In this document: piece after piece, positions 44,954 through 53,530 of the stretch
Layout: each line of letters starts with the position of its first letter
Numbering within the stretch: position 1 is the stretch's first letter
Assembly (NCBI GenBank): GCA_963728145.1
Contig: CAVSJA010000001.1
Location: 520,638-584,637 of the forward strand
Direction of reading: 5' to 3'
DNA from: CAVSJA01 sp963728145
GTDB taxonomy: Bacteria; Bacteroidota; Bacteroidia; Chitinophagales; Chitinophagaceae
Length of the DNA stretch: 64,000 bases
Translations under genes and position numbers: made by a program
The notes under the pieces: generated by a model
Told to the model about the DNA's origin: nothing
Databases searched by the model: none
The model's input: the letters and a program-made list of their open reading frames with translations, nothing else

Positions 44954-47644
44954 ATGAAGATCCATTTTTATTTACGCTTTCATACGAAGGTTGGGCAAAC
45001 ACTTTTTGTTACAGGAAATGCTGCTGCGGTTGGAGTCAACAATCCAGATAATGCATACGCATTGAGTTATTTGAACAATGATTTCTGGCAGGGTTCGGCT
45101 GAAATTGACAGTAAGGAAACTCCAAGACTAAAGTATAAATATTTTCTTCAGAATGAAGACGGATTCCGCATATTCGAATGGGAAAATGAAAGAGAAATCG
45201 ACTTATCAAAAACGGGTACGGAAGAGATCCAGCTAGTGGATACCTGGAATCATGCGGGTGACTTTGAAAATGCGTTTTATACTGACCCATTTCAACAAAC
45301 GCTGCTCAAAGAGAATGAGACAAAGTTTAAAGGCAAGTTTCCAAAACAGTTCTCCCATATATTCAAAGTAAAGGCCCCCTTGCTTCGCAAGAATGAGGTC
45401 CTTGCAATCTCGGGTAGTTGTAAACAACTTGGAAACTGGAGTAAGAAAGATCTTGTCCTGATGGCCCGGGAGAATGGTTGGTGGAAGACAAGGGTAAACC
45501 TCCCGAAAGAAGAATTCCCGATTCAATACAAATACTCCATTTATAATATCAAGGACAAAAGCTTTGTGAATTTTGAGGCAGAAGGCAATCGGATGCTTTT
45601 TGGAAATGCACAAGCACATAAGATAACCATCTTGCATGATGGCTTCGCGCATTTTCCAAATAATACATGGAAGGGAGCGGGAATCTCAGTTCCCGTGTTC
45701 AGCTTGCGTTCAAAAGATTCCTTTGGTAATGGAGAATTCAACGATCTCAAACTTCTTGTCGACTGGGCTAAGAAACTCGGAGTAAAACTTATTCAGATAC
45801 TTCCGGTAAACGACACCAATGCGACGCATACCTGGAAAGACTCTTATCCTTATGCAGCAATTTCAGTGTTTGCATTGAATCCAATCTACATAAACCTTGA
45901 TACCGTAGCCGGGAAAAAATATGCTGATCTGGTAAAACCTTTGCGAAAGAAGCAAAAGCAATTGAATGGCACACCTGAAGTGGATTATGAAGTTGTAGTG
46001 AAATTCAAACTTTCTGTTCTAAAGGAATTATTCCTTCTTCAAAAAGACGATTTCCTGAATGATGAGGACTACAAGGAATTCTTCGAACAAAATAAACATT
46101 GGCTCGTTCCCTATGCGGCATTTTGCTACTTGCGTGACAGGAATGGCAGCTCGGATTTCACTAAATGGAAACTATACAGTGAATACAACAAGGATTCTAT
46201 TGAAAAATATGTTTCTTCAAAAGCGAAACATTTTCCTGATATAGCCTTTCATTACTTTGTTCAATACCATCTGCATTGTCAATTGAAAGAGGCTACCGAT
46301 TATGCGCACAAAAAGGGAGTGATCATGAAGGGCGATATTCCCATTGGGGTTTATCGTTATAGTTGCGATACCTGGGTAGAACCCGAATTGTATCATCTCG
46401 ACATGCAGTCGGGAGCGCCGCCAGATGATTTTGCGCAACATGGACAGAATTGGGGTTTCCCAACTTATATCTGGGAAAGAATGGAAGAAGATGGTTTCGA
46501 ATGGTGGCATAAGCGATTTGTACAAATGAGTAATTATTTCGATGCTTTCCGTATCGATCATGTCCTCGGCTTCTTCCGGATTTGGAGTATTCCCTATCAC
46601 GAAGTGGAAGGGATCATGGGTCATTTCGTTCCAGCCTTACCGGTACACCGCGACGAACTTGCACAACGAAATATTTCATTCGACGCAGAACGGTTTCGTT
46701 CTCCCTTTATTAACGATGCGGTGCTTTGGGAAATGTTCGGCCCCAATTCAGACAAGTTTAAACAATATCTGAATACACTGGAAGGAGGGAAGTATAAACT
46801 CAAACCTGAATTCTCAACGCAAAGACAAGTTGAAAAGCATTTCTCATCACTTGAATTAAGTGATGAAAATGGTAACCTGAAACAGGGCTTGTATGATTTG
46901 TTATCCAATGTAATTTTTTTCAACCATGAAGGTTCAGATGGAAAGCAATTCCATTTCCGTTTCAACATGAACCAGACTTCCTCATTCAGGCACCTGGATG
47001 AACATACCCGCCATCAGTTACAGGAATTGTATGTTGATTACTTCTTCCGTCGCCAGGATAATTACTGGTTGAAGGAAGCAATGAAGAAACTACCCGCACT
47101 AAAGAGTTCAACCAATATGCTTATTTGTGGTGAAGATCTTGGGCTCGTGCCGCATTGCGTTCCAGATGTAATGAAGCAATTGGGAATCTTAAGTCTCGAG
47201 ATCCAACGAATGCCCAAGGCATTGAATAAAGAATTCTTTCATCCCGGCGATGCACCTTATCTATCCGTGGTAACGCCATCTACGCACGACATGAGTACGA
47301 TCAGGGGATGGTGGGAAGAAGACCGCGCAAAAACTCAGCGTTTCTATAACAATGAGCTAGGTCAATGGGGTGATGCACCAGCCTATTGCGAGCCCTGGAT
47401 ATCGAAAGCGATCATCATTCAACATTTATATTCTCCTGCGATGTGGAGTATTTTCCAGTTACAGGATCTTTTAGGCATCAGCGAGAAACTTCGCCTTGAA
47501 AATCCACAGGAAGAACGGATCAATATTCCTGCTGATCCGAATCATTACTGGAAATACCGGATGCATTGCAATCTCGAACAATTGATCAAAGAAAAAGACC
47601 TCAATGAGGAAGTGAAAAGTTATGTGGAAGATAGTGGAAGGTAA
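44954..47644 (+). CDS. malQ: 4-alpha-glucanotransferase with two starch-binding domains (DPE2-like)
   Basis: An 896-residue cytosolic disproportionating enzyme. Two N-terminal CBM20 starch-binding domains (about 1-110 and 130-230; the second has AISGSCKQLGNWSKKDLVLM) precede a GH77 catalytic barrel. The nucleophile Asp is in YFDAFRIDHVLGFFR near residue 535, the acid/base Glu in MLICGEDLGLVPHC near 726, and the third acid in PSTHDMSTIRGWW near 776. This order matches plant DPE2 and its bacterial relatives, which move glucose units between maltose and branched glucans. No signal peptide. Neighbouring genes are unrelated; a strong inverted repeat begins 1 bp after the stop. Confidence 0.93.
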   Translation: MKIHFYLRFHTKVGQTLFVTGNAAAVGVNNPDNAYALSYLNNDFWQGSAEIDSKETPRLKYKYFLQNEDGFRIFEWENEREIDLSKTGTEEIQLVDTWNHAGDFENAFYTDPFQQTLLKENETKFKGKFPKQFSHIFKVKAPLLRKNEVLAISGSCKQLGNWSKKDLVLMARENGWWKTRVNLPKEEFPIQYKYSIYNIKDKSFVNFEAEGNRMLFGNAQAHKITILHDGFAHFPNNTWKGAGISVPVFSLRSKDSFGNGEFNDLKLLVDWAKKLGVKLIQILPVNDTNATHTWKDSYPYAAISVFALNPIYINLDTVAGKKYADLVKPLRKKQKQLNGTPEVDYEVVVKFKLSVLKELFLLQKDDFLNDEDYKEFFEQNKHWLVPYAAFCYLRDRNGSSDFTKWKLYSEYNKDSIEKYVSSKAKHFPDIAFHYFVQYHLHCQLKEATDYAHKKGVIMKGDIPIGVYRYSCDTWVEPELYHLDMQSGAPPDDFAQHGQNWGFPTYIWERMEEDGFEWWHKRFVQMSNYFDAFRIDHVLGFFRIWSIPYHEVEGIMGHFVPALPVHRDELAQRNISFDAERFRSPFINDAVLWEMFGPNSDKFKQYLNTLEGGKYKLKPEFSTQRQVEKHFSSLELSDENGNLKQGLYDLLSNVIFFNHEGSDGKQFHFRFNMNQTSSFRHLDEHTRHQLQELYVDYFFRRQDNYWLKEAMKKLPALKSSTNMLICGEDLGLVPHCVPDVMKQLGILSLEIQRMPKALNKEFFHPGDAPYLSVVTPSTHDMSTIRGWWEEDRAKTQRFYNNELGQWGDAPAYCEPWISKAIIIQHLYSPAMWSIFQLQDLLGISEKLRLENPQEERINIPADPNHYWKYRMHCNLEQLIKEKDLNEEVKSYVEDSGR

Positions 47645-47645
47645 T

Positions 47646-47849
47646 ACCCCCTGTCCCCCTGTCCCCCTATCCCGATTGCTATCGGGAGGGGAACCTTGGT
47701 CCAACATACTAACTAAACTTTATCAGTCTTGAGTTATAAAAAGAAACACTCCATTGCACTAATTCATCAATCGATGTCTTTGTTTTTAATTTGTATGCCT
47801 GACCTAAATTCCCCTCCCGATAGCAATCGGGATAGGAGGACAGGGGGTG
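47646..47849. repeat. CCCCCTGT-type octamer inverted repeat
   Basis: The left arm (47646-47692) begins with CCCCCTGT octamers, then a palindrome around CCCGATTGCTATCGGG. The right arm (47810-47849) is its complement. The 117-bp centre is AT-rich. The related short palindrome CCCGATATCTATCGGG occurs before rimO near 6774-6789. Confidence 0.9.
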
Positions 47850-47862
47850 TGGGCATTGTTTT

Positions 47863-48879
47863 ATGAAAGTCACTTACAACACATACAATCTTCCATTCCA
47901 TCATCCTTTCACGATTTCAAAAGGTACAAAGACTCATCAACCAACTTTCGTTGTCAATCTGGAACATCGTGGAATTGTTGGACATGGAGAAGCTCCGGCG
48001 ATCAGTTACTACAATATACCGGTAGAAAAAATGGTTGAGGATCTCGAAAGGAAGAAAACCTTTGTCGAAAAATACGCCTTTACTGAACCGGAAAGGTACT
48101 GGCACTACCTGCATCATCTTTATCCTAAAAACAATTTCCTGGTGGCCGCCTTAGACATTGCAGCCTGGGATATCTATGGAAAGATCCGTCAGCAGCCCTT
48201 GTATAAATTATGGGGATTAGAATGGAATAATATTCCGCTCACCGATTATACTATCGGAATCGATACTATCCCGAACATGGTTGAGAAGATAAAGGAAAAG
48301 CCATGGCCGGTTTACAAGATCAAGCTGGGTACAAAAGAAGACCTGGAGATTATACATGCATTACGGCAACACACAGACGCATTATTTAGAGTGGACGCAA
48401 ATGCCGGATGGACAGTGGACGAAGCAATAGAAAAAATTCCGGTATTGAAAGATTTGGGAGTAGAACTGGTAGAGCAACCATTGGCCAAAGATGACTGGGA
48501 AGGAATGAAGATGCTTCACAACGTATCTTCATTGCCATTGATCGCTGATGAAAGTTGCGTAGAGGAGGACGATCTAAAAAAATGTATTGGACATTTTCAT
48601 GGAATCAATATTAAACTCACCAAGTGCAGCGGAATTACACCTGCACTAAGGATGATCAAACAAGCCAGAGAATGGGAAATGAAAGTAATGGTTGGATGTA
48701 TGAATGAATCTACCATTGGCTCGGCTGCGATAGCGCAGATGTTACCAATGCTTGATTTTGTCGACGCGGACGGTCCCTTATTACTTGCCGAAGATCTCGC
48801 GAGCGGCTTGGCATACGATTTTGGTGTTATTAATGTAAGTAATGAACCGGGTCTAGGTATTGAAATACTGAAAGCCTGA
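47863..48879 (+). CDS. Dipeptide epimerase (L-Ala-D/L-Glu epimerase type, enolase superfamily)
   Basis: A 338-residue enzyme of the muconate-lactonizing subgroup. The catalytic lysine pair lies at VYKIKLGTK near residue 148 (KxK) and INIKLTKCSG near 250. Metal ligands are Asp in FRVDANAGW near 176, Glu in ELVEQPL near 202 and Asp in LIADESC near 227. DADGPLLL near 303 is the dipeptide-binding signature of Ala-Glu epimerases. It inverts the second residue of a dipeptide, probably in recycling of peptidoglycan peptides. ATG start at 47863, full length. Confidence 0.9.
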   Translation: MKVTYNTYNLPFHHPFTISKGTKTHQPTFVVNLEHRGIVGHGEAPAISYYNIPVEKMVEDLERKKTFVEKYAFTEPERYWHYLHHLYPKNNFLVAALDIAAWDIYGKIRQQPLYKLWGLEWNNIPLTDYTIGIDTIPNMVEKIKEKPWPVYKIKLGTKEDLEIIHALRQHTDALFRVDANAGWTVDEAIEKIPVLKDLGVELVEQPLAKDDWEGMKMLHNVSSLPLIADESCVEEDDLKKCIGHFHGINIKLTKCSGITPALRMIKQAREWEMKVMVGCMNESTIGSAAIAQMLPMLDFVDADGPLLLAEDLASGLAYDFGVINVSNEPGLGIEILKA

Positions 48880-48996
48880 TCAATCGACGGAGTTTATCCC
48901 AATTCGGGGAGTGTAGAAAGGATTCCACACTATGTGGATAATTCTCGCAATTTCTTTTATTATACCTCAATTATCCATTCCACTAAAGGCAATATT

Positions 48997-49028
48997 TTTG
49001 GCATGAATTTGTGTCACTTATATAATTG
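48997..49028 (+). promoter_or_regulatory. Candidate Bacteroidota-type promoter upstream of the HAMP sensor
   Basis: TTTG at 48997-49000 and TATAATTG at 49021-49028 with 20 nt between them approximate the -33 TTTG / -7 TAnnTTTG consensus (one mismatch). The leader to the ATG at 49126 is about 90 nt. The remaining gap 48880-49125 shows nothing else. Confidence 0.4.
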
Positions 49029-49125
49029 GTAGCCTATGCTCTGGGCATACTGTGACTATACGAAACCCAGAGATCTAGTCTAACAAACCTAACCGAATTT
49101 TAAGGCCTGTTTTAAAACCCGTCTA

Positions 49126-51234
49126 ATGAGCCTTTCAAAGTCCAGAACCAAAGGGTCTGCTGAGCAGACCGGGGAGAGATCTTTAGCCTCCCCCAAGAAT
49201 GGAAAATCCTCAAAGAATGGTAAGCCCAAAAAGAAAAACGCTCCCATAAATGGTGAGAGTGACCATACTGATGAGGATATTGATGTAGCTCCTGCAAAAA
49301 ATGGTTCCAAAAAAATTTCCGATTCAAAGAAGTCAAATCGCAAAGCGATCGATCAACAATTGATCGGTTCAGTTGATAATAAGGAATTGCTGAAGGTTTT
49401 AATGGAAGTGAAGAATGGAAACTTTGCCGTACGTATGCCATTTGACCAGATCGGACTTACCGGAAAGATCTGCGATACATTAAACGAGATCATTTCTCTT
49501 AATGAAAAAATGATGATGGAATTCACCCGCGCAGGTAATACCATCGGTAAACAAGGTCAATTGACAAAAAGAATTGAAGTTCCCAATGCAAAAGGTGTAT
49601 GGAGAACTGGTGTGGAATCCCTCAATGCAATGATTTCTGATCTTGTACATCCTACGATTGAAATCGCACATGTAATCAGCTCAGTGGCGAAAGGAAATCT
49701 TTCGCAGGAAATGCCATTGGAAATCGAGGGGCATAACCTCAAGGGTGAATTCTCGAGAATTGCCAATGAGGTTAACGACATGGTGAAGCAGTTGAATCTG
49801 TTCTCCATGGAGGTAACGCGTGTGGCGCGTGAAGTAGGATCTGAAGGTAAACTTGGAGGCCAGGCGAAAGTGAAAGGTGTTGCCGGTGTATGGAAAGATA
49901 TTACGGATTCGGTAAACCAAATGGGTAGTAACCTTACCGCCCAGGTGCGAAATATCGCCGAAGTGACCACCGCGGTGGCCAAGGGAGACCTCTCAAAGAA
50001 AATTACGGTTGATGTTAAGGGTGAGATCCTGGAGTTGAAGAATACGATCAACACGATGGTGGATCAGCTCAACTCATTCTCATCAGAGGTAACGCGTGTG
50101 GCCCTTGAAGTAGGTACAGAAGGAAAATTAGGTGGCCAGGCACAGGTAAAAGGAGTTGCGGGTACCTGGAAAGACCTTACGGACTCAGTAAACCAGATGG
50201 CGAGTAACCTTACCAGCCAGGTGCGGAACATCGCTGAGGTGACGACTGCGGTGGCCAAGGGTGACTTATCAAGAAAAATTACAGTAGACGTAAAAGGAGA
50301 GATCCTTGAGTTGAAAAATACAATCAACACGATGGTGGACCAGCTGAATTCTTTCGGTTCAGAGGTTACCCGTGTTGCCCGTGAGGTTGGATCCGAAGGT
50401 AAACTTGGAGGTCAGGCTACCGTAAAAGGAGTTGGGGGCGTATGGAAAGACTTAACTGATTCGGTGAATCAGATGGCGAGTAACCTGACCTCTCAAGTAC
50501 GGAACATCGCGGAGGTAACGACGGCTGTGGCCAAGGGAAATCTTTCAAGAAAGATCACGGTGGATGTAAAAGGAGAGATCCTTGAGTTGAAGAATACGAT
50601 CAATACGATGGTGGATCAGCTCAATTCATTCTCATCCGAGGTAACGCGGGTGGCGCTTGAAGTGGGTACAGAAGGAAAGCTCGGCGGTCAGGCGCATGTA
50701 AAAGGAGTTGCGGGTACATGGAAAGACCTTACGGACTCCGTGAACCAGATGGCGTCAAACCTTACCGGCCAGGTGCGGAATATCGCGGAAGTAACGACTG
50801 CGGTGGCCAAGGGAGACCTCTCGAAAAAAATTACGGTTGATGTTAAGGGTGAGATCCTCGAGTTGAAGAATACGATCAACACGATGGTGGACCAGTTGAA
50901 TTCATTTGGTTCGGAGGTAACACGTGTGGCGCGGCAAGTGGGATCTGAAGGAAAACTAGGTGGCCAGGCCGATGTGCCCGGTGTTGCCGGTACATGGAAG
51001 GACCTTACCGACTCGGTAAATAAGATGGCGAGCAACCTGACTTCCCAGGTACGTAATATCGCCGAGGTAACAACGGCGGTTGCGAAAGGTGACCTTTCCA
51101 GAAAAATTACGGTTGATGTTCAGGGTGAGATCCTCGAGTTGAAGAATACGATCAACACGATGGTGGACCAGTTGAATTCATTTGGTTCCGAGGTAACGCG
51201 TGTGGCGCTTGATACGCCGAACTGGCGTGAGTGA
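49126..51234 (+). CDS. Multi-HAMP sensor protein, truncated at a contig junction
   Basis: A soluble N-terminus rich in Lys/Ser/Gly (about 1-80), then HAMP domains repeated with a strict period of 92 residues (276 bp). Units starting EVTRVA lie at 49810, 50086, 50362, 50638, 50914 and a sixth cut short at 51190. Repeated motifs are EGKLGGQA, KDLTDSVNQM, VRNIAEVTTAVAKGDLS and GEILELKNTINTMVDQL. Such arrays occur in group-III hybrid histidine kinases; the expected kinase and receiver domains are missing because the sequence turns foreign at about 51,213. The final residues (DTPNWRE) and stop are artefacts of the junction. There is no membrane segment. Confidence 0.85.
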   Translation: MSLSKSRTKGSAEQTGERSLASPKNGKSSKNGKPKKKNAPINGESDHTDEDIDVAPAKNGSKKISDSKKSNRKAIDQQLIGSVDNKELLKVLMEVKNGNFAVRMPFDQIGLTGKICDTLNEIISLNEKMMMEFTRAGNTIGKQGQLTKRIEVPNAKGVWRTGVESLNAMISDLVHPTIEIAHVISSVAKGNLSQEMPLEIEGHNLKGEFSRIANEVNDMVKQLNLFSMEVTRVAREVGSEGKLGGQAKVKGVAGVWKDITDSVNQMGSNLTAQVRNIAEVTTAVAKGDLSKKITVDVKGEILELKNTINTMVDQLNSFSSEVTRVALEVGTEGKLGGQAQVKGVAGTWKDLTDSVNQMASNLTSQVRNIAEVTTAVAKGDLSRKITVDVKGEILELKNTINTMVDQLNSFGSEVTRVAREVGSEGKLGGQATVKGVGGVWKDLTDSVNQMASNLTSQVRNIAEVTTAVAKGNLSRKITVDVKGEILELKNTINTMVDQLNSFSSEVTRVALEVGTEGKLGGQAHVKGVAGTWKDLTDSVNQMASNLTGQVRNIAEVTTAVAKGDLSKKITVDVKGEILELKNTINTMVDQLNSFGSEVTRVARQVGSEGKLGGQADVPGVAGTWKDLTDSVNKMASNLTSQVRNIAEVTTAVAKGDLSRKITVDVQGEILELKNTINTMVDQLNSFGSEVTRVALDTPNWRE
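51205..51220. other. Chimeric junction 1 (Bacteroidota to GC-rich actinobacterial sequence)
   Basis: The HAMP repeat register holds exactly to about 51,212 (GTGGCGCTTGA) and is then replaced by unrelated GC-rich sequence. Codon use, GC content and gene style change at once. No integrase, tRNA or attachment repeat is present. Near-identical 276-bp repeats on the left side are a plausible cause of misassembly. Confidence 0.8.
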
Positions 51235-51297
51235 GGACTCGGCGTTGGCGCGACCGGACGCGGATCACCGTTGGTTCGTTAACGAGGACGCACAGGC

Positions 51298-51990
51298 TTA
51301 GGCCTCTCGAAGTGCGGCCGTGTAGCCGACGAGCATGTCTGCCAGCTCCTTCGGGCGGCTGAGCGCGACACAGTGGCCAGCGGTGATCTCGTCGGGCTCG
51401 ATGGCGAGTCGTTCGGCGACGACGCGGCGCATGAAGTGGGGCGGGAAGAAGCGATCCTCGCCGCAGAGCACGAACTTGGTCGGAACGGCTGGCCAGGCAT
51501 CGAGTGGCCACGGGGTGTGGTAGGCGGCGTCCGATTCCGAGCGCTCCCTGCTCAATGCCTCCTCGGCCAGGGCGCGGGGCACGTCATGGTAGAAGGCGAC
51601 GAACGGGTCGTCGCTGCCCGTCTGGCCGCCGTCTCGCCGGGCTTGTTCCTGCACGGCCTGTCGATAGCCAGTGTTGTCCCACCACTCCGCTGGGGTCTCC
51701 CCCGGAGCCGGGACCATCCCAGCCACCAAGACGAGCAGGTCGACGGGAACCCGATCGGCCACCAGCGGTGCCGTGAAGCCGCCGTAGGACTGGCCAACGA
51801 CGACCAGGTCGTTGCGATCGCCGATCGCGTCGACGACGGTGTCGGCGTACTCACAGAGGCCGGCCGAGTCGTCATCGCACGGCAGGTCCGGTGCCACCGC
51901 CTCATGGCCCCGCTCGTGCAACTCCGCCACCACCCGGTGCCAGTACCAACCGACGTCCCCACCGCCATGGATCAACACGAACGTTGCCAT
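51298..51990 (-). CDS. Alpha/beta hydrolase
   Basis: A 230-residue alpha/beta-hydrolase of the esterase/EstC-like type. HGGGDVGWYWHRVV forms the oxyanion region near residue 8. The nucleophile Ser is in VVGQSYGGFTAP near 68, the acid probably in LCGEDRFFPP near 177 and the catalytic His in TAGHCVALSRP near 204. Substrate unknown. Intact frame with strong G/C third positions, as in Actinobacteria. It is the first gene after the contig junction and is unrelated to the Bacteroidota genes to its left. 51,991-52,181 has no gene. Confidence 0.9.
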   Translation of the reverse strand: MATFVLIHGGGDVGWYWHRVVAELHERGHEAVAPDLPCDDDSAGLCEYADTVVDAIGDRNDLVVVGQSYGGFTAPLVADRVPVDLLVLVAGMVPAPGETPAEWWDNTGYRQAVQEQARRDGGQTGSDDPFVAFYHDVPRALAEEALSRERSESDAAYHTPWPLDAWPAVPTKFVLCGEDRFFPPHFMRRVVAERLAIEPDEITAGHCVALSRPKELADMLVGYTAALREA

Positions 51991-52181
51991 CCCGTCTACC
52001 TTTCGTGATGATCGGCCGCAGCCACGAGTACCAACCCGCTCGACGGGCGATCCCCACGGCGAGCCTCAGCCGTCGACCGTCGCTCCCTATGACGGCGCGG
52101 CGGCGTGGTAGTCATCGCCGGCCCGCCGGATCGCGAAGGCTATCGAGTCGGGTACGTTGCCGGTCGGACGAGGAGGTCATC

Positions 52182-52367
52182 ATGGGACATTCACTTGCGT
52201 GTGCCGATGTCATGCCGGGCTGCGACGCGACGTTCAGGGCTGACACGGAGGACGAGTTGTTGGCGCAGGTTGGTCCACATGCCGCCGACGTCCACGGCAT
52301 CACAGAGATCACGCCCGAAGTGCTCGAGGCCGTAAGGGCGCGATCAAGCAGGATTGATCCGCCGTAG
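52182..52367 (+). CDS. DUF1059 domain protein, 61 aa
   Basis: The start is fixed by a perfect AGGAGG ribosome-binding site at 52171-52176, five bases before the ATG. The 61 residues begin MGHSLACADVMPGCDATF and contain DTEDELLAQVGPHAADVHGI, with Cys and His residues typical of the DUF1059 family of small, probably metal-binding proteins. Function unknown. The strong Shine-Dalgarno sequence contrasts with the Bacteroidota part, where none is seen. Confidence 0.85.
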   Translation: MGHSLACADVMPGCDATFRADTEDELLAQVGPHAADVHGITEITPEVLEAVRARSSRIDPP

Positions 52368-52437
52368 CGGCTGAAGGGGCCGGGATCGTTGTTGCGACGG
52401 ACTGGCAGCACCGAGTTCTGCGATAGTTCCCGGTGGC

Positions 52438-53404
52438 TCAGTTGTCCTGATCGAATGTCAGCACGATGCTGCCGGCTTTGTGACCGCTGTCGACTCGGCG
52501 GTGTGCGTCGACGATCTGGGTGAATGGCAAGACCGAATCGATCACCGGCTCGAGGGCTCCCCGCTCGGCCAGCGAGAAGAGGGTCTCAAGGTCGTCGGTG
52601 CTGATGCTGGCAGTGCCGCTGACCACTGCCTTCTGCCACGACGCGGCGATCGTCGGCCATAGATCGCCATAGACCATCAGCACCCGGCCACCCGGTTTCA
52701 ATGAACCCTTGACCCGCCGGTAGGTGGCGTTGCCGTGGTTGTCCATGATCACGTCGTAGCGCTGCCCGTTGCGGGTGAAGTCCTCGGTCGTGTGGTCGAT
52801 GACCTCATCGGCCCCGAGGCTCCTGACCAGCTCCGCGTTGGCACCACTGCACACGGCAGTGACCTCGGCGCCCCTGTGTTTGGCGAGCTGGACGGCCATC
52901 GCACCAACCGCCCCCGAGGCGCCGTTGATCAGCACCCTCTCACCGGCAGTGAGCTTGCGCCTCCTCGAGGAAATGAAGAGCCGTCGACCCACCGAAGCAC
53001 AGCGCGACGGCGTCGCGATCGCTGAGACCGTCTGGGATCGAGGCGATCGCTCCCTGCTCGGCCACGGTGACGTACTCAGCGTGACAGCCCAAGGCGAGGT
53101 CGCGGGAGGCCACCACCCGGTCACCGGGCTGGAACCGGGTCACCTCCGCCCCCACCGCCTCGATCTGGCCGGCCACGTCGAAGCCGAAGACGGGTTGCTT
53201 GGCTTGGTGAGGCCGAACTTCAGGCGCACCACCAGGCCCAGGCCGCGCGGGACGCGCAACGCCGCGCATCCGGGCGTCACCAGAGTTGACCGTCGTCGCG
53301 CCGGCCTTGATCAGCACCTCGCCGGTCGCCGGTACCGGAGTCGGCACGTCCTTGATCCGCACCACCTCCGGCGGCCCGTACCCCTCGCAGATCGCCGCCT
53401 TCAC
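52438..53404 (-). CDS. Zinc-type MDR alcohol dehydrogenase / quinone oxidoreductase, frameshifted
   Basis: A medium-chain dehydrogenase of about 320 residues in two minus-strand frames. The N-terminal half starts at GTG 53404 (KAAICEGYGPPEVVRIKD; an ATG at 53428 is also in frame) and contains the GroES-like domain with FGFDVAGQIEAVG. The C-terminal half has the NAD(P) fold VLINGASGAVGAMAVQLAK and LGADEVIDHTTEDF. The break lies near 52957-52962 (between FLEEA and RKLTAGERVL) and is repaired by one extra base. It reduces quinones or alpha,beta-unsaturated carbonyls; substrate unknown. Probably a sequencing deletion. Confidence 0.85.
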
Positions 53405-53530
53405 GCTCCACCCCACCGGCTCATGCACAAAACGCTAACAATCGCCCGGCACCGCCATCCGCGACCGCAGACACGACAGCCCGGACAGGGCGCGTTGGCC
53501 GTGTCGACCGGTGCCGCGACCGATGGACGT

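Noticed and set aside
49353..51035. Long minus-strand open frames opposite the HAMP sensor
   Set aside because: They repeat with the same 276-bp period as the sense gene and have no family resemblance; they are codon-bias shadows.
49810..51212. Regularly spaced repeats considered as a CRISPR array
   Set aside because: The 276-bp units are coding, in frame and conserved throughout; there are no unique spacers of constant length.
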